Shown here piece by piece: positions 55,259 to 62,479 of a stretch of DNA of 64,000 nt (within the stretch, counting starts at the first letter, position 1; each line of letters begins with the position of its first letter). Source of the DNA: Trissonchulus latispiculum (taxonomy: Eukaryota > Nematoda > Enoplea > Enoplida > Ironidae); the NCBI GenBank assembly GCA_030248195.1, contig JASAND010008433.1:25839-89838 (forward strand). Direction: 5' to 3'. The notes beneath the pieces were generated by a model. The model did no database searches and was not told the DNA's origin. It worked only from the letters and a program-made list of their open reading frames with translations. Position numbers and translations under genes: made by a program.

Positions 55259-57766
55259 TAGGGGTCGCGGTAGCGACCCCTATAATATGAGTGAAAATGG
55301 TCGAATGACCGTGCAAAACAAGGCTGCGCAGAAGCTGCGCAGATCCTGCGCAGATTATGTGCGCAAAAATTGTACGTGTCGAGTTTGGTATGTTCCTGAA
55401 GTTTCATCCCCGTACCACTTTCCGTTAAAAAGTTATGCCAAAAATCGCTTACGAGTGATGTTTTTTCGGTTCTCCGCTTTGACGTTAGGTAAGGGGGTTT
55501 TGTAGCTTTAATAACAACAGATAGAAAAATTATTGCCTATGAAAACCATATATATTCTTGGAGTACGCAACAAAAATAAGCCGATAGGCTAGTTTTTATG
55601 CCTCCCAGAGCCGGAAAAAATTTTTGGCGGGGGGCCAAAGTCGGTCAAAACGCTAAAATGGCCAAAAAGTATGCTTCAATGTGCCGTGCCGGCCGAGTGG
55701 TTAAGGCGTTCGACTTCGGATCCGATAGTCCGAGGTTCGAATCCCCGCTGCCACAAAGCTTTCACAAATCCCCTTGAGCAAGGGACTAAGCACATATCGG
55801 TTCGCCGTGAGCTCTAGCCAACCCAGCTATCCATCCTTAATTGGTCGGTAAATGGGTACCGCTATTGTGGGAAGGTAACAGGAGTCCGTGTAGGGCTTAA
55901 AGCCTTGAAGGGCCGGCCCCCCTTCCACGGATGTAGTCATCATTTGAGATGACACTCCTGGCTCTACGGCTGTGTATCCGGGGATGAGCACCGGCACCCC
56001 TTGTCCCTGAAGCAGGGATGGAGATATTCTCCAGGGGTCACCCACCCTTTACTGTCACCTTAATAAGTCAGACTGGGCTATATATGGGGCAATACTGCCT
56101 ATATGGCTAAATAGGACACATATCAGGGTCGTTCAATTGCTATATAATTTTCCGTCTCTGTGCGTAATTTTTCGGTACTGGCCGGCCAAAGTTGGTGAAA
56201 TTTGGGTCCAACTTTGAACTTAGTTTTTTCGCTTATTTTGCCACCTGGAAGGCTCAAATCTTGCGTGCAAAGGTTTTTGCGGACGGAGAATCGATTCCCG
56301 CTATCACCTATCAAGTTTGCTGCCCGACTGACCCAAGTTGCTGGGCTGGTTCCACTTTGCCGTCTGGAGGGTCATGTTGGCAACCGCTCCCTGGAGGCTC
56401 ATACTAGGCTCTACTTGGCCTCTCAAAACTTTCTCTATAGGGGTTTTCTGGTGCGCCCAGCTCATTTCCGGTGTCCGTTTTGCCGCCCGACTCATCCATC
56501 TTGCTGGGCTGGTTCCACTTTGCCGTCTGGAGGGTCATGTCGGCAACCGTTTCCTGGAGGTCCATACTAGGCTCTACTTGGCCTCTCAAAACTTTCTCTA
56601 TAGGGGTTTTCTGGTGCGCCCAGCTCGTTTCCGGTGTCCGCTTTGCTGTACAACGCACCCATTTTGCTGGGCTGGCACCACTTGACCGTCGGAGGGGTCA
56701 GGTCGGTAAGGGTCAGGTGGTCCAAAATAAAATTTTTCAAAAGTGGTCAAATTTGATACCAAATGAAAGCCCTAAGTGAGCTGAGCAAATTTTGTCATAG
56801 AATTGCATGCTCAAAGTGGCTGTAGATTGCTGTGGTGGGGTGGGGTGGGGACTTAGGCGATTTTGGGTCAAAAATGAAATTTTTCAAAAGTGGTCAAATT
56901 TGGTACCAAATGAAAGCCCTAAGTGAGCTGAGCAACTTTTGTCATAGAATTGCATGCTCAAAGTGGCTGTAGAGTGCTGTGGTGGGGTGGGGTGGGGACT
57001 TAGGCGATTTTGGGTCAAAAATAAAATTTTTCAAAAGTGGTCAAATTTGGTACCAAATGAAAGCCCTAAGTGAGCTGAGCAACTTTTGTCATAGAATTGC
57101 ATGCTCAAAGTGGCTGTAGAGTGCTGTGGTGGGGTGGGGTGGGGACTTATATATGCGATTTTCGGTCAAAAATGAAATTTACCAAAAGTGGTCAAATTTG
57201 GTACCAAATGAAAGCCCCAAGCGAGCTGAGCAACTTTTGTCATAGAATTGCTTACTCAAAGTGGCTGTTGAGTGCTGTGGTGGGGTGGGGTGGGGACGTA
57301 AGCGATTTTGGGTCAAATATGAAATTTTCCAAAAGTGGTCAAAATATAGTATCTGCTTGCGCATGGTGATCGGAAATATATTATGTTGGTTCTTTTTTGC
57401 GCATACATATGTAAAAGAATGGAAAACAAGAACCAAAAATGCTCCTTCGTCGCATGTAAAATACATATGAGTACTCTCAGGTCGCTTGTCGCTTATACAT
57501 AGAGCAAAGAAATGAATATGACTGAGTCAAGGTGGAACATTAACTTACGCGCCATCCATTCGCCGAGTAGCATCTCTGGCATCTCGCTCGTCTTCGAAAA
57601 GAACAAAAGCAAATCCAGGAGGTTGCCTTGCAATCCAAACATTTTCAATAGGGCCAAAACGACAGAACGCTGACTCGATTTCATTACGAGAAACGCGATC
57701 AGGAAGGCCACCAACGTAAACCTTACGGTCTAAAGGCCATTCAGGGCGTGCTTCGCGGCGGGACAT
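41543..57766 (-). CDS. SRSF3/Rbp1-like SR splicing factor (5 exons)
   Basis: Exons 57549-57766, 48351-48458, 45503-45577, 42364-42432 and 41543-41615 join in frame across four GT-AG introns into 180 residues plus stop. Residues ~15-88 are one RRM: RNP2 VYVGGL, the VWIARQPPGFAFV block with RNP1 at 50-57, and the C-terminal GVRARVEMS strand. That pattern is specific to the SRSF3/SRSF7/Rbp1 group. A linker rich in Arg and Asp leads into an RS domain (RRSRSRSRSPRRRSYSRSRT) and then a divergent tail ending SRTPTP. SR proteins bind exon enhancers and recruit the spliceosome in the nucleus. There is no zinc knuckle, so it is closer to SRSF3 than SRSF7. The start is the ATG at 57766; GTG at 57784 is not needed. 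Introns total 15.7 kb. Confidence 0.92.
41855..42096 (-). mobile_element. tRNA-derived SINE with TTGAGCAAG core
   Basis: On the minus strand a tRNA-like head has an A-box-like GGTGGCCAAGC and a B box TGTTCGATTCC (42037-42095), followed by TCCTTGAGCAAGAATCCTTAG, the conserved centre of V-domain SINEs. The 3' end is near 41855. It lies in SR-gene intron 4. Confidence 0.72.
42364..42432 (-). CDS. SR protein exon 4
   Basis: 69 nt between acceptor TTCTTTCAG and donor ACAG|GTATAT. It reads RRARDEGREYAVSPSHNG. Confidence 0.85.
42531..44543. mobile_element. Element with ~450-bp inverted arms
   Basis: The outer ends are AGGGTTTTTTCAAAATTTCA and TGAAAAAAAACCCTGTGC. Arms pair over 42531-43000 and 44080-44543 with moderate divergence, for example CACTCTTAGCAGTATTAGCA with the GTTAATACTGCG block, and CAGTCCCTAATG with CATTAGGGACTG. 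The centre (43000-44080) holds the 17-bp tandem repeat and no ORF. It lies in SR-gene intron 3. Confidence 0.75.
43412..43492 (+). repeat. 17-bp tandem repeat
   Basis: Five copies of GGCGGGAAAAACCCATC, alternating CCCAT and CACAT. A related GCGGGAAAAACCCACC lies at 43090. Confidence 0.9.
44544..45502. other. SR-gene intron 3, remainder
   Basis: Contains a hairpin at 45436-45461, ATAGGGGTCGC pairing with GCGACTCCTAT (one mismatch), preceded by CATATT. This is the 3'-end signature of the rolling-circle-like family seen at 55258 and 60867. No other repeat is certain. Confidence 0.55.
45503..45577 (-). CDS. SR protein exon 3 (RS domain)
   Basis: 75 nt between acceptor ACATTTAG and donor CACC|GTAAGT; almost all Arg and Ser codons. 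Confidence 0.9.
46490..47045 (+). repeat. C-rich dispersed repeat, diverged copy
   Basis: C runs at both ends and an AT-rich body; the central hairpin is degraded to CCGCCTTCGCAG near 46873. It lies in SR-gene intron 2. Confidence 0.5.
47046..47884. other. SR-gene intron 2, no repeat recognised
   Basis: A short stretch at 47227-47274 is bounded by TTTTTGCAG and GTAAAG on the plus strand, but without a matching gene I do not call an exon. Confidence 0.35.
47885..48185 (-). repeat. C-rich dispersed repeat, diverged copy
   Basis: Body TTGCCAAAATAGGCAATTTTC-like with CCGGCTCCGTCGG near 48021, close to the intron 2 acceptor-distal side. It shares its layout with 46490-47045. Confidence 0.5.
48351..48458 (-). 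CDS. SR protein exon 2 (end of RRM, linker)
   Basis: 108 nt between acceptor TTATTCTAG and donor CAG|GTGCGT. It reads YIAGVRARVEMSHG and then an Arg/Asp-rich linker. Confidence 0.9.
48485..49701. mobile_element. TIR element with AGTCAGGTTCCC ends
   Basis: The left end GTACTGTATAGTCAGGTTCC (48485-) and right end are exact complements over 26 bp, to 49701. If the terminal TA is the target duplication, the element runs 48491-49695, a mariner-like arrangement; this is not proven because the flanks are palindromic. No transposase is visible. An orphan right end lies at 50656-50693. It is in SR-gene intron 1. Confidence 0.7.
49874..50110 (+). repeat. 82-bp tandem repeat of TTCGCGAA words
   Basis: Three copies at an exact 82-bp spacing (TCGCGAAGTCTGCG at 49874, 49956 and 50038). 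Each is full of TTCGCGAA palindromes, and related words start at 49735. Confidence 0.92.
50111..50655. other. SR-gene intron 1 stretch, nothing certain
   Basis: AT-rich. CCCCTGATGAGTCCCTC near 50389 and GGGGACGAAACG near 50317 look like hammerhead ribozyme halves but do not fold into one (see rejected list). Confidence 0.35.
50656..50693 (+). repeat. Orphan right end of the AGTCAGGTTCCC element
   Basis: TTTGTCACCGATTTTTTTGG followed by GAACCTGACTATA is identical to the right terminus at 49663-49695. Confidence 0.75.
50780..51000 (+). pseudogene. LINE reverse-transcriptase C-terminal fragment
   Basis: One frame reads LEVFERQWVRNILGIRRRDR, then after an in-frame TAG near 50910, KLRWLGHVARPGHSRTVRRI. 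This is the C-terminal block common to many non-LTR polymerases (RILGIRWRDR ... LRWLGHV). It is truncated on both sides, in SR-gene intron 1. Confidence 0.75.
51045..51310 (+). repeat. C-rich dispersed repeat with CCGGCTACGCCGG core
   Basis: Starts with a G/C run and ends with CCCCACCCC; the core hairpin lies at 51157-51169. Confidence 0.65.
51311..54289. other. SR-gene intron 1 stretch without recognised genes
   Basis: Contains a (TA)n tract at 51766-51811, a G run near 51866, and a GGTCTCGGTCTCGGTA patch at 53925-53985 ending CCCAACCCTGA that may be a hAT-type MITE remnant. 51480-51570 shares AACCAAAAATGCTCCTTCGT with 57430-57470. The remainder shows nothing. Confidence 0.5.
54290..55140 (+). 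repeat. TTGTTGCGCGGGGGTAAAAA minisatellite with 139-bp higher-order unit
   Basis: The whole stretch is variations of a ~28-bp word (TGTTGCGCGGGGGTAAAAAT). Inside it, GTACTGAG recurs at 54435, 54574, 54713 and 54852, exactly 139 bp apart. Copies 1 and 3 share GCGAATTTG and GAAATTTTGTTGC, while copies 2 and 4 share GTGAATTTG and GAAATGCTGTTGC, so the true unit is 278 bp, present twice. Confidence 0.92.
55190..55257. repeat. (TA)n microsatellite
   Basis: Pure TA that ends at the hairpin terminus of the next element. Confidence 0.95.
55258..57340 (-). mobile_element. Rolling-circle-like element, minus orientation
   Basis: Its 3' end is the perfect 11-bp hairpin ATAGGGGTCGC-GGTA-GCGACCCCTAT (55258-55283), next to a (TA)n tract. 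Inward come GCGCAG-type words (55320-55360), a SINE insertion (55681-56050), a block of GGCGCACCAGAAAACCCC repeats (56330-56650) and then four ~140-bp tandem copies with AAGTGGTCAAATTTGGTACC (56700-57340). The order is the reverse complement of 59138-60893. It is in SR-gene intron 1. Confidence 0.65.
55681..56050 (+). mobile_element. tRNA-derived SINE with TTGAGCAAGG core
   Basis: A box GGCCGAGTGGTTAAGG (55691-55706) and B box GGTTCGAATCC (55734-55744) form a class II tRNA-like head. The acceptor ends do not pair well and the anticodon stem is broken, so it is not a tRNA gene. CCCTTGAGCAAGGGAC (about 55772) is the V-SINE-type core. The 3' boundary is uncertain. Confidence 0.75.
57549..57766 (-). 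CDS. SR protein exon 1 (most of the RRM)
   Basis: It encodes residues 1-72 plus two bases; the donor is GC|GTAAGT. The ATG context is CAACAATGT. Confidence 0.92.
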
Positions 57767-57973
57767 TGTTGACTTGCCGTGCACACAATATACAATGTAT
57801 ATACGTAATATAAGCAGGAAGGTATATACTCTAAAATATACGTAAATTGTAATGGAAATGTGTGTAGTTCAATCGAGTGTGTTAGGGGGCAGCCCTCTAT
57901 CCAAATGGACAGGTCCCCGTGCCGGCTTCCTCCCTTGAAAAGTTGTACTGGCTTTTTCCTAGGCAAAAATTTA

Positions 57974-58606
57974 GGCACTTATGTAGATGGGGGGACAAAA
58001 ATTTTGCCTTGGTCCCCAACTTATGGTTCGAAAAAATTTTTTGTCTCCGATTTGGCTGAGAACTTGCCCCTAGGGTAAATCGAGGTCGCTGATTTCAAAA
58101 ATCGAATCGAGAGATCGATCCGATCGATCTATCAACCAGTAGAATCGATCGATCAAAATCGATCAAAAAATTTTTGTCTCCGATTTTCGCGAAAAGTTGT
58201 CCCTAGGGTATATAATTCGGGGGTGCTGATTCAGAATCTGCAGTCGAAATTTCGATACGAGCTGCCAAAATCGAGTTATTGACGAATTATTGAAAAATCG
58301 ATGAAAATCGATTTTTGCGGGCGCAGGATCGATTTTCACGAAATTTCGATTGCAGATTCGGAATCTGCACCCCAGATTTACCCTAGGGGCGACTTTTCGC
58401 GAAAATCGGAGACAAAAAGGTTTTTGATCGATCGATTCTACTGCTCGATAGATCGATCGGATCGATTTCTGGTCTCGATTTTTGAAATCAGCGACCTCGA
58501 TTTACCCTAGGGGCAAGTTCTCAGCCAAATCGGAGACAAAAAATTTGTTCGAACCATAAGGGGGGACCAAGGCAAAATTTTTGTCCCCCCCATCTACATA
58601 AGTGCC
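57974..58606. repeat. 633-bp palindrome upstream of the SR gene
   Basis: Arms starting GGCACTTATGTAGATGGGGG pair with the end ...CCATCTACATAAGTGCC; nearly the whole length folds back, centred around 58290. Arms contain CCCTAGGG and many ATCGATCGAT words. It starts 208 bp upstream of the SR start codon. Confidence 0.88.
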
Positions 58607-58910
58607 AGTTTATGGGGGGGGGAGTCTGGGTCTGGGGGGTCCCCCCCCCAGGTCTGGGGGGGCTCGGATTTCTGGTGGGGGGGAGAAAATTTTTCCGACA
58701 AATGTCTAAAAATAGCTGTTTTTTTTGCTGCGGAGCTAAAAAATTGACTATTTTTAGCTTAAACGTAAGCTTAAACTAGCTAAAAATGCTTAAAAATCCG
58801 GCGAAGCCGGAAAAATGTTTTCAAAATTTACCCTCAAAAACCCTAAAAACCCAAAACCCTTTTTCCAGGCACTTTGGAGTTCTGGGGGGGAAGGCCCGAA
58901 CACAGGAAGA
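58607..58910 (-). repeat. C-rich dispersed repeat with CCGGCGAAGCCGG core
   Basis: G/C runs at both ends, core hairpin at 58798-58810, and an AT-rich body with GCTAAAAATAG words. Confidence 0.65.
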
Positions 58911-59137
58911 ACTAACATTGTAGATTCGCTAAATATTCGTTGTAAATTGGATTAATTTACAATGTAATTTTAATATTGTTATTGTAAATTCGTTGTATGT
59001 TTTTACAACTAAAATACCATGTTTTTACAAGGTTATACATTCATTGTAAAAAATTTACAACGTTTTTATAATGAAAGTACGACATTGTAAAAAGGTGTAT
59101 ATATAATATTTTATAATGATTTTACAACAAGTATATA
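58911..59137. repeat. TTTTACAATG-type degenerate repeat
   Basis: Many inverted and direct copies of words like TTGTAAA/TTTACAA. The same kind of sequence reappears at 60900-60970 between the two tandem units, so it probably belongs to that element. Confidence 0.55.
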
Positions 59138-60893
59138 ACAAAAATGCTCCGCACAAAAGAGGATAATATGTGTGTGTTGGCTGTATCGTATGTATCCTTT
59201 AAATTCCGGTTGAAGAAGTAAAGACAAAAGTTTCATGGGCACGTGACGTTATTTGGCACAGCAAATATTGGTGGATGGTTCCATGTCAAAAGTTGCTCAG
59301 CTCACTTAGGGCTTTCATTTGATACCAAATTTGACCACTTTTGAAAACTTTCATTTTTGACCGAAAATCGCCTAAGTCCCCACCCCACCCCACCACAGCA
59401 CTCTACAGCCACTTTGAGCATGCAGTTCTATGACAAAAGTTGCTCAGCTCGCTTAGGGCTTTCATTTGGTACCAACTTTGACCACTTTTGAAAACTTTCA
59501 TTTTTGACCGAAAATCGCCTAAGTCCCCACCCCACCCCACCACAGCACTCTACAGACACTTTGAGCAAGCAGTTCTATGACAAAAGTTGCTCAGCTCGCT
59601 TAGGGCTTTCATTTGGTACCAAATTTGACCACTTTTGAAAACTTTCATTTTTGACCGAAAATCGCCTAAGTCCCCACCCCACCCCACCACAGCACTCTAC
59701 AGCCACTTTGAGCATGCAGTTCTATGACAAAAGTTGCTCAGCTCGCTTAGGGCTTTCATTTGGTACCAAATTTGACCACTTTTGAAAAATTTTATTTTCG
59801 ACCACTTGACCCGCCACCCGACTGACCCTTCAAACGGCAAAGTGGAACCAGCCCAGCAAAATAGGTACGTCGGACGGCAAAACGGATACCGGGAATGAGC
59901 TGGGCACACCAGAAAACCCCTATAGACAAAGTTTTGAGAGGCCAGGTAGAGCCTACTATGGACCTCCAGGAAGCGGTTTCCGACATGACCCTCCAGACGG
60001 CAAAGTGGAACCAGCACAGCAAGATGGATGAGTCCTACGGCAAAAAGTACACCGGAAATGAGCTGGGCGCACCAGAAAACCCCTATAGACAAAGTTTTGA
60101 GAGGCCAGGTAAAGCCTACTATGGACCTCCAGGAAGCGGTTTCCGACTTGACCCTCCCGACGGCAAAGTGGAACCAGCCCAGCAAGATGGGTGGGTCTGA
60201 CGGTAAAACTGACTGCGGGAATCGATTCTCCGTGCCAGAAAACCATTGTATGGAAGATTTGAGCGTTCAAAGTTAAATAGATAGCGAGAAATTTCGATTT
60301 TTCATTTTTCGAATTTTCGCCATCTTTGACGGGCCACCGTGGTCGCTAGGGAAGTGATAGAGAAACGCAACCTGGACCGTTAGTTAGTTCAATATATGTA
60401 ATTTCTGAATATAAAAAGAAATCAGCTCCAGCTCGTAACGTTCGACCTGAGCGACGACCACAAAAATGGTCACTTTTCGCTATGAGCCGACTTTGCGGCG
60501 CCACTGCGGCGCTGTGGCGCAGCTGCGGCGCAAAAAAAGTTGTGATTCTTAAATTCTTTAGAGGGTACTACTAGACCCCATAGCCCTTTAGGTTGGCCCA
60601 CCGCTGCAGATCACGTGAAAGCGGCGAACATTATGTACAATACAACCATCAAATAGGAGAAACCGGAAAAAAAAACATCGCCGCCATAACCGGTCCGGGG
60701 CGCAACTTTTTAACGGTAAGTGATACGGTGCTGAAACTTCACAGACATACTAAACTCGATGTGCTCTACAATTTGCGCATGAAATCTGCGCAGGATCTGC
60801 GCAGGATTTTGCGCAGCTTCTGCGCAGCTTATTTTACACTGTCTCCAGCCACTTTTCACACATATTATAGGGGTCGCTGCCGCGACCCCTATG
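59138..60893 (+). mobile_element. Rolling-circle-like element, plus orientation, copy 1
   Basis: It begins with AACAAAAATGCTCCGCAC and has four ~140-bp tandem copies with CCCCACCCCACCCCACCACA (59280-59810), a block of two ~130-bp copies with CACCAGAAAACCCCTATAGA (59880-60230), GCGCAGG words, and the terminal hairpin ATAGGGGTCGC-TGCC-GCGACCCCTAT at 60867-60892. No TIRs or ORF. Confidence 0.65.
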
Positions 60894-60979
60894 ATAAATT
60901 TACCATGTTGTAAAAACGATGTAAAAACTTTTACAATTTTTCAATGGTTTTACGATGTGGTAAATACGTATATACAAGT

Positions 60980-61790
60980 AACAAAAATGCTCCGCACAAA
61001 AGGGGATAATATATATGTGTGTTGGGCCTATGTCTGTCGTTTAAATTCCGGTTGAGAAAGCAAGTATATAAATCCGACACAGCAAGTTTGGGTGGGTGGT
61101 TCTATGGCGAAGGTTGTTCAATTCGATGCGGGCCTTCATTTGACTCGAAATTTGACCACTTTTGAAAATTTTAATTTTTGACCCAAAATCGCTTAAGTCC
61201 CCACCCCACCCCACCACAGCCCTTTACAGCCACTTTAGGTATATACGTACTTCTATGACAAAAGTTGCTCAGTTCGATGCGGGCTTTCATTTGGTACCAA
61301 ATTTGACCACTTTTGAAAATTTTAATTTTTGACCCAAAATCGCCTAAGTCAGCACCCCACCCCACCACAGGCCTCTACAGCCACTTTAGGTACGCACTTC
61401 TATGACAAAAGTTGCTCAGTTCGATGCGGGCTTTCACTTGGTACCAAATTTGACCACTTTTGAAAACTTTTATTCTTGACCACTTGACCCCCTACCCGAT
61501 TTACCCTTCAAACGGCAAAGTGTAGCCAGTCCAGCAAAATGGGTGGGTCGGACGGCAAAACGGACTCCGGGAATGAGCTGGGCGCACCAGAAAACCGCTA
61601 TGGACAAAGTTTTGAGAGGCCATGCACAGTCCTATATGGTGTTCTTGTAAGTGGGTACCGACTTGACCCTCCCGAAAGCAAAGGGGAACCAGGTCAGCAA
61701 AATGGGTGGGTTGGACGGAAAATGGACGGAATGAGCTGGGCGCACAGAAAACTCTATGGACAAAGTTTTGAGAGGCTATGCACGCTAAGG
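60980..61790 (+). mobile_element. Rolling-circle-like element, copy 2, cut by a LINE
   Basis: It restarts with AACAAAAATGCTCCGCAC exactly 1,842 bp after copy 1 and repeats the same order of blocks until about 61790, where LINE sequence begins. So two units were in tandem before the LINE inserted. Confidence 0.68.
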
Positions 61791-62450
61791 GTGGGGGGGG
61801 GAGGGGGGGGGATGTAGGGGGTTGGGGTGAGTTATCCGTTCCGAAGAAATTCCGCTTTGCCGCAGTGGAGCGGCTTGTGCCGAAGGCGATCCCATTGCCC
61901 GAAGCCAACAAAAAGGATTTCACTTACCCGAGGTTTTCACCCAACAGGAAGCAGAGTTCCTCCTCCCTGGATTATGCCCCCAAGGCCCAATCCATCAGCC
62001 CAGCCGGGTTTTTACTGAGAGGGTCCGGTAGTCCGGTCGCCCGGGCCCTCATACTACTCCTATTGCTAATGGCCGGAGACATTGAGCCAAATCCAGGCCC
62101 CACTAACCGCGGGCCTCGTTGGCCCTGTGCCGTCTGCAGTCGGGGCGTTAGCCGCTCGGGCTACTCGATCTTCTGTACGAACTGTCGACTGTGGACTCAT
62201 GTGCCAAATTGTGCCCGCCTTACCGTGACCCAACTGAATTCCCTGTCTGACAATGAAATCAACCAGTACAGGTGCCCAGTATGCAGTAGTCAGTCACCCC
62301 CTCCCCATTCCCAGTCTCAGACCCCCTCCCTCGGGAAGCCAGGCCGGGAGAATGCAGGCAGTACGAAACGTCAGAGCCCAGGACCCTGGCCCCCAGAACC
62401 AGCCCTCCTGCCCATCCACCCCTTCCTCCCCCCTACCCGACCAGGGGCCT
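61791..62450 (+). pseudogene. LINE leader: hydrophobic segment, 2A skipping motif, PHD-like finger
   Basis: The frame reads a hydrophobic run (ARALILLLLLMAG) followed at once by DIEPNPGP (62078-62101), which fits the 2A consensus D-[VI]-E-x-N-P-G-P; translation would skip the Gly-Pro bond. Next comes a Cys/His finger with CAVCSRG, CTNCRLWTH, a single Cys and CPVC, of PHD type. Then the frame becomes Pro-rich and shifts to the endonuclease frame between about 62300 and 62480. The start codon is uncertain; several ATGs upstream lie in G-rich sequence. In known 2A-bearing LINEs the leader is released from the polymerase by skipping and may act as a signal peptide. Confidence 0.8.
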
Positions 62451-62479
62451 GTTGGTTGGACTCTTCTGTCTGGAGACCC

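Noticed and set aside
55681..55755. Functional tRNA gene (Ser/Leu type)
   Set aside because: A and B boxes are good, but the acceptor ends and anticodon stem do not pair properly and a V-type SINE body follows.
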